From NCBI GenBank assembly GCA_029207755.1, contig JARCOQ010000062.1:310001-374000 (forward strand): a DNA stretch of 64,000 bases, in the 5' to 3' direction. Of the stretch, positions 43,664 to 56,778 are shown piece by piece. The number at the start of each line of letters is the position of its first letter. Positions within the stretch are counted from its first letter, which is position 1. A program made the translations under genes and the position numbers. The notes beneath the pieces were generated by a model. That model searched no databases. It was not told where the DNA came from and worked only from the letters and a program-made list of their open reading frames with translations. This DNA is from Chamaea fasciata. Lineage: Eukaryota; Chordata; Aves; Passeriformes; Sylviidae.

Positions 43664-46600
43664 TTGGGGCTCCTAAAAATTCCAATTTTTAGAGGGAATT
43701 TTGGGGTCATTTTTGGGGATTTGGGGCCTCCAAAAATCTCAATTTTAGTGAGAATTTTGGGGGATTTTGGGTGGGAATTTTGGGGTGAATTTGGGTAATT
43801 TTGGGGCCTCAAAAATCCCATTTTTCAATCAGAATTTTGGGGTCATTTTTTGGGATTTTGGGGCTCTGAAATCCTGATTTTTTGGGGCGAATTTTTGGGT
43901 CATTTTTTGGGATTTTGGGTCTCTGAAATCCCGATTTTTAATGGGAATTTTTGGGGTCATTTTTTGGGGCATTTTGGGTGAATTTTGGGGCTCTAAAAGT
44001 TCCAAATTTTAGTGGGAATTTTGGGGTGAATTTGGGGGATTTTGGGTGGAAATTTTGGGGTGAATTTAGGGGATTTTGGGGCTTTAAAAATTTTCACTTT
44101 CAGCAGGAAATTTTGGGGTGAATTTTGGAGATTTTTGGGCTTTAAAAAATCTCAATTTTAGTGGGAATTTTGTGTGGGAATTTTGGGGTGAATTTGAGGG
44201 ATTTTGGGGCTTAAAAATATCTCAGTTTTCAGTCGGGATTTTGGGGTCATTTTTTGGGATTTTGGGGCTCTGAAATCTCGATTTTTAGTGGGAATTTTTG
44301 AGGTCATTTTGGGGGAATTTTGGGTGAATTTTTGGGGATTTTGGGGCTCTGAAAATCCCAATTTTTAGTGGGAATTTTGGGTTTTAATGGGGGGATTTTG
44401 GGTGGAAATTTTGGGGTGAATTTGGGTAATTTTGGGTCTTCTAAAAATCCCATTTTTCAGTCGGAATTTTGGGGTCATTTTCTGGGATTTGGGGGCTCTG
44501 AAATCCTGATTTTTAATGGGATCTTTTGGGGTCATTTTTGGGGCATTTTGGGTGAATTTTGGGGCTCTAAAAGTTCCAATTTTTAGTGGGAATTTTGGGG
44601 TGAATTTAGGGGATTTTGGGTGGAAATTTTGGGGTGAATTTAGGGGATTTTGGGGCTCTAAAAATTCCAATTTTTGGGTGAATTTTTGGGATTTTTGGGG
44701 CTCTAAAAATCCTAGTTTTTAGTGGGAATTTTGGGGTAAATTTGAGGGATTTTAGGTGGGAATTTTGGGGGGAATTTTGGGGATTTTGGGCTTTAAAAAT
44801 TTCCACTTTCAACAGGAAATTTTGGGGTGAATTTTGGAGATTTTTGGGCTCTAAAAAATCTCAATTTTAGTGGGAATTTTGGGTGGGAATTTTGGGGTGA
44901 ACTTGGGGGATTTTGGGTCTTCTAAAAATCCCATTTTTCAGTCGGAATTTTTGGGACATTTTCTGGGATTTGGGGGCTCTGAAATCCTGATTTTTAATGG
45001 GAATTTTTGGGGTCATTTTGGGGGCATTTTGGGGGATTTTGGGGCTCTAAAAGTTCCAATTTTTAGTGGGAATTTTGGGGTTTTTTGGGGGGATTTTGGG
45101 GCTCTGAAAATCCCAATTTTTAGTTGGAATTTTGGGGTGAATTTTGGGGATTTGGGTGCTTTAAAAAATCCAAATTTTTAGTGGGAATTTTTGGAGTAAA
45201 TTTTTGGAATTTTGGGGTGAATTTTGGGGATTTTAGGGCTTCAAAAATTCGAATATTTCGGTGAATTTTTGGGATTCTTGGGGCTCTAAAAATCCCAATT
45301 TTTGGGGGGAATTTTGGGTAAATTTGAGGGATTTTGAGGCTTAAAAAATTTCAGTTTTCAGTGGAAGTTTTGGGGTCATTTTTTGGGATATTGGGTGGAA
45401 ATTCTGGGGTGAATTTTTGGGATTTTTGGGGCTCTAAAAATTCCAATTTGGGGGGGGGAATTTTGGGGTGATTTTTGGCATTTTGGGTGGAAATTTTGGG
45501 GTGAATTTTGGGGGTTTTTGGACTTCAAAAATTCAAATTTTTGGGTGAATTTTTGGGATTTTTGAGGCTCTAAAAATCCCAATTTTTAGTGGAAATTTTG
45601 GAATTTTTGGGGGGATTTGGGGTGGAAATTTTGGGGTGAATTTGGGGAATTTCGAGGCTTCTAAAAATCCCATTTTTCAGTCGGGATTTTGAGGTCATTT
45701 TCTGGGATTTTGGGGCTCTGAAATCCCGATTTTTAATGGGAATTTTTGGGGTCATTTTTGGGGCATTTTGGGTGAATTTTGGGGGATTTTGGGGCTCTAA
45801 AAGTTCCAATTTTTAGTGGGAATTTTGGGGTTTTTTGGGGGGATTTGGGGTGGGAATTTTGGGGGGAATTTTTAGGGATTTTGGGGCTCTGAAAATCCCA
45901 ATTTTTAGTGGGAATTTTGGGGTAAATTTTGGGGGACTTAGGGGCTTTAAAAATCCAAATTTTTAGTGGGAATTTTGGAGTAAATTTTTGGAATTTTGAG
46001 TGGAAATTTTGGGGTGAATTTTGGGGATTTTGGGGCTTTTAAAAGTCCAATTTTTAGGTGAATTTTTTGGACTTTTGGGGCTCTAAAAATCCGAATTTTT
46101 GGGGGGAATTTTGGGCTAAATTTGAGGGATTTTGAGGCTTAAAAATTTCAGTTTTTAGTGGAAATTTTGGCGTCATTTTGAGGGATTTTGGGTGGAAATT
46201 TTGGGGTGAATTTTGGGGATTTTGGGGCTTTTAAAAGTCCAATTTTTGGGTGAATTTTTGGGATTTTTGGGGCTCTAAAAATCCCAATTTTTGGGGGGAA
46301 TTTTGGGGTAAATTTGAGGGATTTTGAGGCTTAAAAAATTTCAGTTTTCAGTGGAAATTTTGGTATCATTTTTAGGGATTTTGGGTGGAAATTTTGGGGT
46401 GAATTTAGGGGATTTTTGGGCTTTAAAAATCTCAGTTTTGGGGGGGAATTTTGGAGTAAATTTTTGGGATTTTGGGTGGAAATTTGGGGGTGAATTTAGG
46501 GGATTTTTGGGCTTTAAAAATCTCAATTTTGGGGGGGAATTTTGGAGTAAATTTTTGGGATTTTGGGTGGAAATTTTGGGGTGAATTTAGGGGATTTTTG

Positions 46601-47249
46601 GGCTTTAAAAATTCCAAATTTTTGGTGACTTTAGGCGATTTGGGGGCTTAAAAAATTCCAATTTTTAGCGGGAATTTTGAGGTTTTTTAAGGGATTTTAG
46701 GTGGGAATTTTGGGGTGAATTTGGGGGATTTTGGGGCTTTAAAAATCTCAAATTTTGGGCGGAATTTTTGGGATTTTGGGGCTTTAAAAATTCCCACTTT
46801 AAGCAGGAAATTTTGGAGTGAATTCTGGGGATTTTTGGGCTCTAAAAATTTCAATTTTAATGGGAATTTTGGGGGATTTTGGGTGGGAATTTTGGGGTGA
46901 ATTTGGGGGATTTTGGGGCTTAAAAACATCTCAGTTTTCAGTCGGGATTTTGGGGTCATGTTCTGGGATTTTGGGGCTCTGGAATCCCGATTTTTAGTGG
47001 GAATCTTTGGGGTCATTTTTGGGGCATTTTGGGTGAATTTTGGGGGATTTTGGGGCTCTAAAAGTTCCTATTTTTAGTGGGAATTTTGGGGTGATTTTTG
47101 GCATTTTGGGGGGAAATTTTAGGGGTGAATTTTTAGGGATTTTGGGGCTCTAAAAATCCCAATTTTTAGTGGGAATTTTGGGGTGAATTTTTGGGATTTT
47201 GGGTGGAAATTTTGGGGTGAATTTAGGGGATTTGGGGGCTTTAAAATTT
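43664..47249. repeat. Large G/T-rich minisatellite, about 3.6 kb
   Basis: Variable units of roughly 60-140 bp contain GGGGCTCTAAAAATCCCAAT, TTTTTAGTGGGAATTTTGGG and GTGAATTT(T)GGGGGATTTTGG. Higher-order repetition is visible, for example near 46,380, 46,470 and 46,560. The plus strand is nearly C-free. Many frames rich in Lys, Pro, Asn and Phe result; none is called as a gene. Confidence 0.93.
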
Positions 47250-47941
47250 TGTCCTGGGTTGAAGTATATTCTATCACCATCTTCATGAACTGCTGAAACC
47301 AGGTGAGGCAGTGCTCCCTGCCTCCTCCACTCTGGCTTATCTTCTGTTAATGGGCCATCAGCACCTTTGCTACACAGCTCACAGATAACCCCCTCCTGGA
47401 CTACCTCCTGTTAATGGGCCCATCAGGCCTTATCACATGACTCACCATCCCATTGTGAGATGCTCCGCCCAGAGGGAGGAACCAAGCATTCCAGCCTGGA
47501 TATAAGCTGAGACTCTGAACACCAGAGGGGCGCTTACCCACTGGATTCCCAGAGGACCTGAGCTACCAGACCTTTCTACAGGATCACTGCTTCAGGAAGA
47601 CCACCTCATCTGGACTGCTTCCATCACTCCGCTCAGGTTGTATTCTGACTCTCTCAGTGGTCTTTTGTATTATTGCATCTATTTTATTTTACTTTCTTTC
47701 TTTTTTTTCTATTAAATTGTATCTCTGACTTGGAGCCTCTCATTTGTTTTGCTTTCAAAACACTACATACTGTTTTCGTTTGTTATTAATTCTGTAGCTG
47801 TTTGGTGAGGGGGGTTTTTGTGTTTGTTTGCTTTGTATTACATACTAGTAAAGAATTGCTATTCCTATTTTCCAAATCTTTTCCAAAGAGCCTTTGATTG
47901 TAATTTTACCTGGCAGATACCTGTCTTCCCAAACCAAGACA
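47250..47941 (+). mobile_element. Second-family LTR at the outer edge of arm C
   Basis: Sense copy of 30,057-30,750: TGTCCTGGGTTG start, CCAAACCAAGACA end, 692 bp. A TATAAG box is at 47,511-47,516 and ATTAAA at 47,711-47,716. Minisatellite abuts its start and the ERV gag remnant abuts its end. Confidence 0.82.
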
Positions 47942-49155
47942 GTACTTCACTGGTCCATATTTTCTACTGTAACTTATTAACTCCTCTGCTACCTCACTCC
48001 ATGTCCAAAGTTTATGACTGCTGTTAGATTGTGTGCTAGGAGTTGTAAAAGGTGAGGAGTCAGTGGAGTCAGTGGAACCAGTTTGATCTCTTGTGTGTCC
48101 AAGAAATCTTTCAAGTCATTCTACCGAGGAGATAGATGCTATTGTTTTTGGAAGAAGAATTGCTGTTGGTTTAAGAGACTCTGGCAAACCTCGAATGAGG
48201 GGGGTCATAATCTCAGGTTTGACAGGCTGTTGCATTGGCGACTCACAGCCAGAGATTAATTTTCTTTCCTGTATCATTTGCAAGCATGCAGCTTTGTGTA
48301 TGTTTTCTAGGAGTTGGTCTGAGGTGCCGACTATTGCCAGAGGGTCGCCCGTCTCTAGGGGGTTTAACCCCCCTGCCCAGTGAGCTGCACGCTGTGTCAG
48401 GGACCATGGAGCATGTGTGTTTCCTGTTGTTAAGAAAACTCCATGTCCCCAGTAGCCACTTGCTTCTTGTTCACTTAATTTAATTTGGTCGCCCCCTGTG
48501 AGGGAAACTCTGAAAACATACTCCGTCTCTGATTCACTAGGGAGGCGGGAGTATTCTTTCTTTAATTTAGCTAATTCAGTGGCTGTGTATGGTATTTCTT
48601 TGGTGGTTATGTGGGGATCATCTTCTTCATTTATATAATTATATTCTGTTTTGATGAGAGGTCTCAAGTTGGAGCAACAGTGTTCCCCACAATTTTGCAT
48701 GTGTACTAATTCTTTCTGAGGGTATATTTGTTTAATGTTGTATGTCTCCTTTCCTTCTATTTTTCCTTCTGTGGGTGAATCTGCAGATTTTAAGTTTTTA
48801 CTTCATCCTTCTGCAAGGGAAATCTGCAGCAAATAATTGTGATTTCTTTCCTGTTCTAATTGTTTTTGCAAAGCTTCTACCAAATTCTGCAGGGATTCTA
48901 TGACTGCTTTTTCTTCACTCACCCGTTCAAAACGGGTTTCTATGGCTGCCGAAAGACAGGCTCCGAAAATGAGCAAAGAATGGTTTTATTTCTGCCCAGT
49001 TTGTATCTAGCATCATGTTGCAAAGAATATATTCTATCTACAATCTTTTCAAAGTTAAACCAATTATTCTGTGCCCACCTTTCTCCATCTGGAGAAGGTC
49101 TAGCACCATGTTTCGCTAGCAAACCATAAAATGCATTCTTATCTTTTTCACTCAT
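47942..49155 (-). pseudogene. ERV gag fragment (arm C)
   Basis: Start codon at 49,155. The N-terminal frame stays open to 48,940, longer than in arm B, and then shifts. The capsid-like part is one continuous 194-codon frame (48,700-48,116), also longer than in the other arms. The rest of the element is replaced by the LTR ending at 47,941. It is a fragment only, without pol or env, so not competent. Confidence 0.83.
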
Positions 49156-49558
49156 TTTGTGCAGGGACCAAAACCACTCTCAGGGAGGTACGCTTCAAGT
49201 TACACCAAAGGCACAGCTAAAACTGTGTTTCCCTTTGCTTCCCTGGAATGGGCGAGGAGACCAAAACTGCCTGGGAGGTTCACCTTAGTTCCAAAGAGTT
49301 GTCTCCTCAATGACACCAAGCAGCCCAAAACACACAAAAACTAACTACAGTCCCATCTTTTGCACAATGAGATCCTTTTGTGAAATCCTGATGACAGGGA
49401 GTGCTATACGCCTGGGTGTATACAGTTTGCGGGAATTTTCCCTGGCCCCCCTTGCTTTCTAACAGCGCTCACCCAAGTGGCGTGCTAGGTGCGGCTGAGA
49501 CGAGGGTCCTTCCCCTGTTACAAGCTATACAGAACCCGCAACCCCTCTGTCCATCAAG

Positions 49559-49576
49559 ATCCTGTCCGTGACGCCA
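49559..49576 (-). promoter_or_regulatory. ERV primer-binding site (arm C)
   Basis: The minus strand reads TGGCGTCACGGACAGGAT, six bases inside the LTR. It is the best preserved of the three and resembles the complement of a tRNA-Ser 3' end. Confidence 0.6.
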
Positions 49577-49582
49577 ATTAAA

Positions 49583-50301
49583 TGTCACGATCCGCTCACA
49601 CAAGCGGGGTTTGTGACGGTTCGTTTTAGGGATCTCAGAGCACAAAAGACACAGCGGGGGACAAACTCAGTTTACTCAATCACAAATGCACCTTTATTTA
49701 GTGGCAACAAATGCCATAGTGGGGAGAGAAATAAAAAATAGTAAGAAAGAGAGAGAAAGAGGGGAAGGGGATTATAGCTACAAACGTGGAGGGTCGAGTC
49801 TTCGACGCCTAACGATGCCTATAGACGCGATCTTCTCCAGTGGGGTGATCACAAAAGTGAGCGGGGGTCTCCAGAGGTTTTATAGGTTGGTCAAGGCGGG
49901 AAGCAAAGCAAGGGGCACAGAGCCAAAGCGGGAACCAGCTGTGTAAAGGCTGAGTGCTCAGGAACAAGCTGCAAACCGTACCTCCAGTACGGACAGCCCA
50001 GTTTGGACAGGCAGCCTTGGCTCAGTCCACTGTGACCAGTTCCATTGTTCTTGCACTCCGTTCTCATGGAGATGCATACCAGTCCTCCGAGACTTGGCAA
50101 GCGTTCCACCTCAGCCAGGCCAGGGGCTGCTTTCAGAGCCTGGGGTCTCAGTCCTCAATCATTGGAGACAGTCACGAGGCATATCACATCCTTGGACAGA
50201 CTCTGACAGCTTCCTGTCATGGGCAGAGTGGGAGCTTCAGGCAAAAGCTTCATTTCTTCACTGGAGAAACTCCTGCTGAGTCATGAGGTGGAGAAATGAC
50301 A
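49583..50301 (-). mobile_element. ERV 5' LTR, 719 bp (arm C)
   Basis: TGTCA...TGACA ends, TATAAAA near 49,880 and AATAAA near 49,695 on the minus strand. Same structure as the arm A and B copies. Confidence 0.78.
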
Positions 50302-51202
50302 CCCAACAGACACCATGGATCCTCAAACCCCTCCAGGATGCCTGACTTTTCAAATTCCATCTAAGAGAGGAGACTGGGAGTGGCTGGATCCAATCCTAGT
50401 CCCAGACTTTGTCAAAGGTTTTTTTTAAGACTGGACAGGTGGAATTGAACTGCAATGCAATTTGTCCCCCAGGATTACTGATTAAATACCAGATATATTT
50501 CCATAAATACAGCTATGACTGATTCTGATCAGGATTAGACAGAAAGATTTATTTACACAACAGAGCAAATAGAAAAAAGAGAGTTATTTACTCCACAGTA
50601 TAGGAGCTGTAACAATTATATAGAATATAGTGCTCTAGGAAGCAATTTTGAAGTAAACAGGGCCTTGTTGGACTTGTTTGAGCCCATTCCAGGCAGAGCC
50701 TCCTGCTCCATGAGGAACTGCCTTTCCTGTGCCATGACCAGGGCAGGTCCCGCTGCAGGAAAAGCCCCAGGCCAAGCCAACACAACGAAGGGCTCGGGCA
50801 CAAGTGCAGAGTGCCGTGCTGGGAGCTGTGCCAGGGAGAGCCCGAGGCACCAAAGGCACCTTGGCAGCAGCAGCTGCTTCCAGGCCATGGCCAGAAGCCT
50901 CCCTTGGCAGCCCGGCCTGCTGGCCCCCACTGCACAGCTGCTGCTTCAGGGCTCATTTCTGCCTGGGCTCTGCCCCAGACCGCAGAGTGACACCTCAGCC
51001 CTGACTCTGGCACAGCCGCTGTGCCTGAGCCCTGCAAAGCCTCAAGGTCACCTGTGCCTCCCTGGCTCTGGCAGCCCCTGGGGCAGGGGGGGAAAGGCCA
51101 GAGAAGGGGCTGGCTTTGGCTGCTGGATGTGGGCTCCAGCAGAGACAAGGAGGAGTCAAGGGAGTGGATGGAGTCCAGCCAGCAGCCCCTTCTCCCCATG
51201 CA

Positions 51203-51480
51203 ATCCTGGAATGGTTGGGATGGGAAGAGCTCTGCAGTGCTCATCTCATCCAAACGCCTGCGATGAGCAGGGACATCTTTCACCGGATCAGGTTGTTCAG
51301 AGCCCTGTTCCAGCTGGACTTGAATGTTTCCAGGGAGGGGGCATTGACCAGCTCTCTGGGAAAGCCTGTCCTGGTGGATCACCAGCCTCATGCTCAAAAA
51401 TTTCTTCCTTATCTCTCCGCATCTGAACCTCCCTTCCTTCAGTTTAAAACCAGCACCCTTTGTCCTATTGGGACAGGCCC
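51203..51480 (-). mobile_element. CR1 LINE 3' fragment (arm C)
   Basis: Same CR1 tip as 2,958-3,235, without the arm B six-base deletion. Confidence 0.85.
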
Positions 51481-52044
51481 TCCTAAAACCTTTGTCCACC
51501 ATTGCATTCCCAATGAGCCAGGTTTCCGTGGCAGTTGCCGGGACAGGTGACCCAGGTGTGCTGTCCCAGTGAGGGTTGCCATGGAACCAGTGCCCAGCAC
51601 TGCCCCTTTCTGCCTGGCTGAGCTGCCTTTGGCCCTGGCAGCGGCGTTTGCTGCTGGTTCCGCGGCGCCTGAGCAGCCAGCGCGGCACAGGGCAGGTGGC
51701 CGTGGCACAGCCCCCAGCAAGGGATCCCCTCTGGCTCTGGCCACTGACACCAGCCCTGGGCAAGGGGCCCAGGCACTGGGCTCAGGCCAGTGTCCGTGGC
51801 CACAGCCCCTTGCCATGGCCCCGGGCAGCTTGGGATGATGATCCAGCCTCACTCCTGGCCCAGGCCTGGGCTGCAGCGCCCTTCCCCACAGCCTGTGTGC
51901 ACAGAAGCACTTCCAGGGCTCTCTGCATTTCCCTTGCCCTCACTCTTGCCTCACTCACACACCTCCCAACAACCCACCTGGAGCTTTGACTTGCAAGGAG
52001 TTCAAAGCTTGTCTGTCCTTGAGGAGTTGGTCTAATTCTGCCTC

Positions 52045-52515
52045 CAGCCGACTCTAAATTTTTGTTTATCGTACATCTTCGTTGGTGTCTAAAACATTCC
52101 TTGCATGGTTCTGCCTTGGGGAAGGGGAACCTCCTTGGTGACACCTTGGGCTTGCCACAAATTGAGGAGATTGTTTGGAACTTAGGAGGTTTTGATTGCT
52201 AAGAAAGGAAGAAAACCTCTCTTTGTCTGAGTGAACCCAGTTCTCTGAGCAAAGCAGGTCCCAGGTGAGTGAGGAGAGGCAGGATGGGGTTAGGGAATGT
52301 GGAGCATGGTTGTCCAAAGTGGATCAGACCTCAAGGCACAGCTCCTCTGACCAGGCCAGACTTCCTTAGGAGAGACCCTGGATCAGTATCAGTCACTTGA
52401 ATGCTGCAATGACCTCTGCTCTCAAGAGAAAAATACCCCCTTTGAAAAGAAGAGTGTTGATTCCTTCGACGCTCTTTGAAATATTTCTCCATAACTCTAG
52501 GAAAAAAGACTTCCT
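52045..52515 (-). repeat. Dispersed repeat (arm C copy of 3,800-4,270)
   Basis: Inverted relative of 59,526-60,620 in the same arm flank, as 3,800-4,270 is to 11,338-12,432. Confidence 0.7.
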
Positions 52516-52638
52516 AAGGAACTGCACCAGGCCAGAAGGAAATCAAGGCACAGCCGTGGTTTGTCAGGACTTGCTTTCTCCTAATGAGCCCAGTGATGCA
52601 TTTGGTGCTGAGCCCTGGAACCTCAGGGCCTGAGAAGA

Positions 52639-53513
52639 GATTGCACAAACCTTTCCAGGAGTCAAAGTCAGAGGAAAAACCCAAAGTGTCTGGAAGCATT
52701 AAAGGGTCACCCTGTGGTCCATCCCCAACACAGGTTCCTCATGGAGTCCTTGGAGGAGAGAATTGGAGGCCAGGATTGCACCAAAACCTCTCAGAGACTC
52801 AGTGTGGGAAGGAAAAACCCAAAGTACCTTAAACACCCTGAGTATCTCAAAGCATGAATGAGCCCCACTGAGTGTCAATGCACAGCTCTCAAGGGACTCC
52901 TTAAAGCAGATAATTGGGGCCATGATTGCACAAACCTCTCAGAGACTCAGTGGCAAAAAGAAGTGCTTAAATGACCCCGATTACCTTGAAGCATGAATGA
53001 GCTCCACCGAGTGTTGTTACTGAGTAAAAATCTCAAGGGACTGATTAGAGCAAATAATTGGAGGCCACGAGTGCACAAACCTCTCAGACTCAGTGTCAAA
53101 AAAAAGTCCTTGAATAAACCTTGAGTAGCCGGAATTACTGATGAGCCCCACTGAGTGCTTTTACTGATTGAGAATCTCAAAGGACTTGTTAAAGTAGATA
53201 ATTTGGGCAACAATGGCACAAACCTTTCACAAAGTCAGTTTTAAAAGGGAAGCATCAAGTACCTTTAAAAACCTGAAGTGCTTTGAAGCATTAATGAGTG
53301 CACTGAGTGTCATTACTGACAAAGCCTCTCAAGGGACTAATTAAAGCAGATAACTGGAGGCCGTGATTGCACAGACCTCTCTGAGACTCCAAGGCAAAAG
53401 CAAAGCCCTAAGTCCTTTGAAAAGCCTGCAGTCCCTGGGAGCATTAAGGAGCCCCCAGGGCCATTCCTGACCAAGGCTCCCCAGGGACTCCTTCCAGCAC
53501 ATCCTTGAGGCCA
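52639..53513. repeat. 145-bp tandem repeat, six units (arm C)
   Basis: Same number and order of units as in arms A and B. Confidence 0.9.
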
Positions 53514-56500
53514 CTGGGATGGGAGGGGGATGCTGAGGGCAGGACAAGGGGCTGACAGTGCCCAGCCTTGCCGGGGCTGTGCCAGGAGGCCCCAGGGCCT
53601 CAGGACAAGGTGACTCCTCACGGCCCTTGGTGGCACAGAGGCTGCTGTGGCCCAGGGCACCAAGACTTGGCTTCTCTTTGTCCCCACGTGTCATCACTGC
53701 CTGCAGTTCTCTGCTCTGGCTGGGGCCTGGGGACACTTTCTCTGTCGTGTCCCTCAGCGGGACCCAGTAAAACTTCAAGAAACTTTGGAGCTGGATTCTG
53801 ACTTTGAATTCTTGAGAGGTTTCTCCAGCTCCCTCTCAGGGACTGATGTTCAGGGCCTCAGCACAAGCCTGGAGAGGGTCACTCAAGCCCTTGTGCCGTG
53901 TCTGTGCTGCTGAGCTGGGCCGGGCTCCTGGCACAGAGGCAGCTCCTGGCAAGGGCAGCGCTGCAGAGAGACAGCTCTGCCCAGGAGCAGCTCCTGTGCC
54001 CAGCCCAGCAGGGCTGGGGCACTGCCTGCAGCCACCCCGGGCACAGCACACAGGCACAGAGGGCTTCAACTCAGCCTGGGCTGGCAGCACAGAGCAGAGC
54101 TCACTGAGGGCTCACTGGGGGACAAATCCTCGCAGCGTTAGGAAGAGTCACTCCCAGGCTGGGGGAAGAGAAGCTGCAGCTCCTGCAGGGATCTCCTGAA
54201 GCTGGCACATCCCACAGCTTTAAGGCCCTTCCAGGAGGACTCTCAGCGTGGCTGCAGAGCAGGCATGTGGCCCCAGGGCAGGGCTGGGTGTCCCTGCTGC
54301 AGCACCCGAGGCACAGCACAGGGCAGCTCCCTGTTGCCGGGCTCTGCTGCAGGGCTGAGCAGCCGGGGCTGCAGCCAGGGGTGCCCAGGGCTGTCGTGCA
54401 GAGCAGGGTCCTGCAGCCCAGGGCGCTGCGCTGGGCCAGGGACCCTGCTGCCTGCCAGGGACAGCTCTCAGCTGGCCCGGGGAGCTGCTGCCAGCGCTGG
54501 GGAGAAGCTGTGGGGGTAAGGAGCCACCCTGAGCAGGGCAGGTGCTGCTGCTGAGAGGGGCTGTGTGGGGCAGGGCTGCTCCCAGCTCCAGACCAGCCTG
54601 GGCACAGCTCCGGAGGACACTTGCCAAAGGAAGCTAAGCCTGGTATTGCTGCAAAGACCAGGAGCTTTCCTGAGAGTGTTTTCAATTTCCTGCTTGGAGA
54701 AGGATGGGAAAGTTGGGGTGATGACAAAAACATTTTTGCTTTTGATGCATTTTTCATTTATTCGTAGCTCTGTCAACTACTATTATGTAGTTATAAAACT
54801 ATTATCTTTAATCAACTCTATTCAACTACTATGACTCTATTCAACTACTTTTATATACTTGTATTACTATAATCTTTCATTAACTCTACAACATTTCCTA
54901 CCCTTTATCTTAGATTTTAGAACAATAAGCTTCAAAATATATTCCTGAAATACTGCCCAGTCTTATTGTCAGGAAGTGGACCTACAAGATGAACATTTTG
55001 TTTTTAAACCAGAGTGTGAGCAGTCAGAAAAAAAAGTGGCACAAAGAAGCCCTTGGACCTACTCCAATGGGTTGACCCAGGGGTTTGTAGCTGTGGATAC
55101 TGAATTTCCTATTCGATGTTTCTGTTAAATATCCTAATTAATCAACCTCTAATCAATTGTTGAAATCAGGGGCTGGGTGTTCCTCATTCCCACTGAGACA
55201 CCTGGAAGTTTCCAAGAAAGGTCTGGTTTTTACTTTACTGTTGTAACGCTGTTGCAAGGGGTTTTTTTCTCTTCTGATTATAGGCAAAAGAGGATGAGTG
55301 AAGCAGAACAGGAATTGTAATCACAGAACCACAGAACATTCTGAGTTGAAAGGGACACCTAGGATCATCAGAGTCATGTTTAATCATGTACAGAGACTCC
55401 TGATTTGTAACTTTGGGTGGTCAGTCTCTCTGCTGGGAGCCTCCTAAAGGGCCTTCAGCCACTCCTCAGCCCTCAGCAGCAGCAGCAGCATCCCCTCTGC
55501 AGGGCCCAGCAGGGCTCTCCTGAGCTGCCCTTGCCCAGCTGCAGACAGACCCTGCCCCAGGCCGGGCCCTGCAGACAGGCAGGTTTCTGTAGGGCTGGGC
55601 CCAGGGCGCAGAGGGTGGCATGGGCTCTGTGAGCACTGGCAGGGACAAGGCTCCTCTCAGGAGGGAAATGTCCAGGCCCAGGGAGAGGCTCAGGGAAGGA
55701 GAGGGGGCTGAACAGAGCAGTGCTGGGGGCAGGAGGGCACTGTGGGTGTGTGGGAGGTGCTGTGCACAGCTGGGCACGGGAACACTGTCCTGAGTGCCTG
55801 GCTGTGTCTGCCCTGCCCTCCCAGGCACAGCCCCACAACATCTTCTCTTGGTTCTGCCCTCCCCTGGTACTGTCACTGTCATCTGGTGCTCTCAGGGAGG
55901 CTCTGGCATTTGCAGCAGCTGAGCCAGGCACTGCCCTTGGGATTCTTGCCAGGCAGCTGTGTCCATGGGAATGGGGTGTCCGAGCTTCCCTGTGAGCTGT
56001 GTGGCTGCGGGCAAAGCAGTCCATGGGAAAGGGGAATGAGCTGAGCCCCCTCCCTGAGATCCCATCGTGGGCACACCCGGGGATCTCCTTGCTGCATCCT
56101 TCCAAGCTCTGAGCTGCCCTCCTGCCTGCAGATCTGTGCCAGAGCCTCTGGCAGTTCCCTGAATGTGCCACGGGGAAGTGCAGAGATGCCACAGCTGAGG
56201 AAATGCTGTTGGATTTGCCAAGGGAGCTGTGAGTGTCCTTGGCAGAAGGGGGTGCTGAGGACCTTGCCCAGAGACCTTTGGAGAGGGTGAGACATTCAGG
56301 GATCCCTCTGCTCTGGGCAAGGTCTGGTGCAGCAGAAATGCTGGGGATTTCTGACCTCAGTATACCAGGAATGATGTGTGGGCAGGAAAATAATGCCTAT
56401 AATTCCTTCCTGTTTTCCATGCCCTTTAGAAGTGGGAGTGAAGATGGCAACAAGCCTTTCTGCATTAGGAGTGATTCCACTGACAAATCCTGAATATCCA

Positions 56501-56778
56501 GGCTTGTCCCTCTGCCACATGGCCAAAAACCCAGGGCAGCGGGGCAGGGACGGCTCCTGGAGAGCCCCCATGCACAGGCCTGGCTGCTCCTGGCACACTC
56601 AGCACAACTGGAGCTCAGGCAGGGACCTGGGTGAAGGTTTTCCCAGAGCAGGAACAAGGGTGGGTGAATCACAGTGGGACAGTCCACAGGGAATGACCCA
56701 TGTTTGGCTCAAAGCAGCCAGCCCTGACTTGTCACTGTCCTTTATCCGTGAACATGTCCCCATGTGCAGCCACAGCAA
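53514..56778. other. Arm C equivalent of 5,269-8,540, no gene seen
   Basis: GC-rich, AT-rich and GC-rich blocks as in arm A, with a CR1 tip at 55,319-55,380. A merged open frame of 248 codons (56,378-57,124) runs into the receptor pseudogene because of a four-base deletion near 56,600; it is not a gene on its own. Confidence 0.5.
55319..55380 (-). mobile_element. CR1 3' terminal fragment (arm C)
   Basis: Counterpart of 7,075-7,135. Confidence 0.65.

Noticed and set aside
43664..47249. Many Lys/Pro/Asn/Phe-rich frames in the large minisatellite
   Set aside because: Low-complexity products of a nearly C-free array, without promoter, splice sites or domain.
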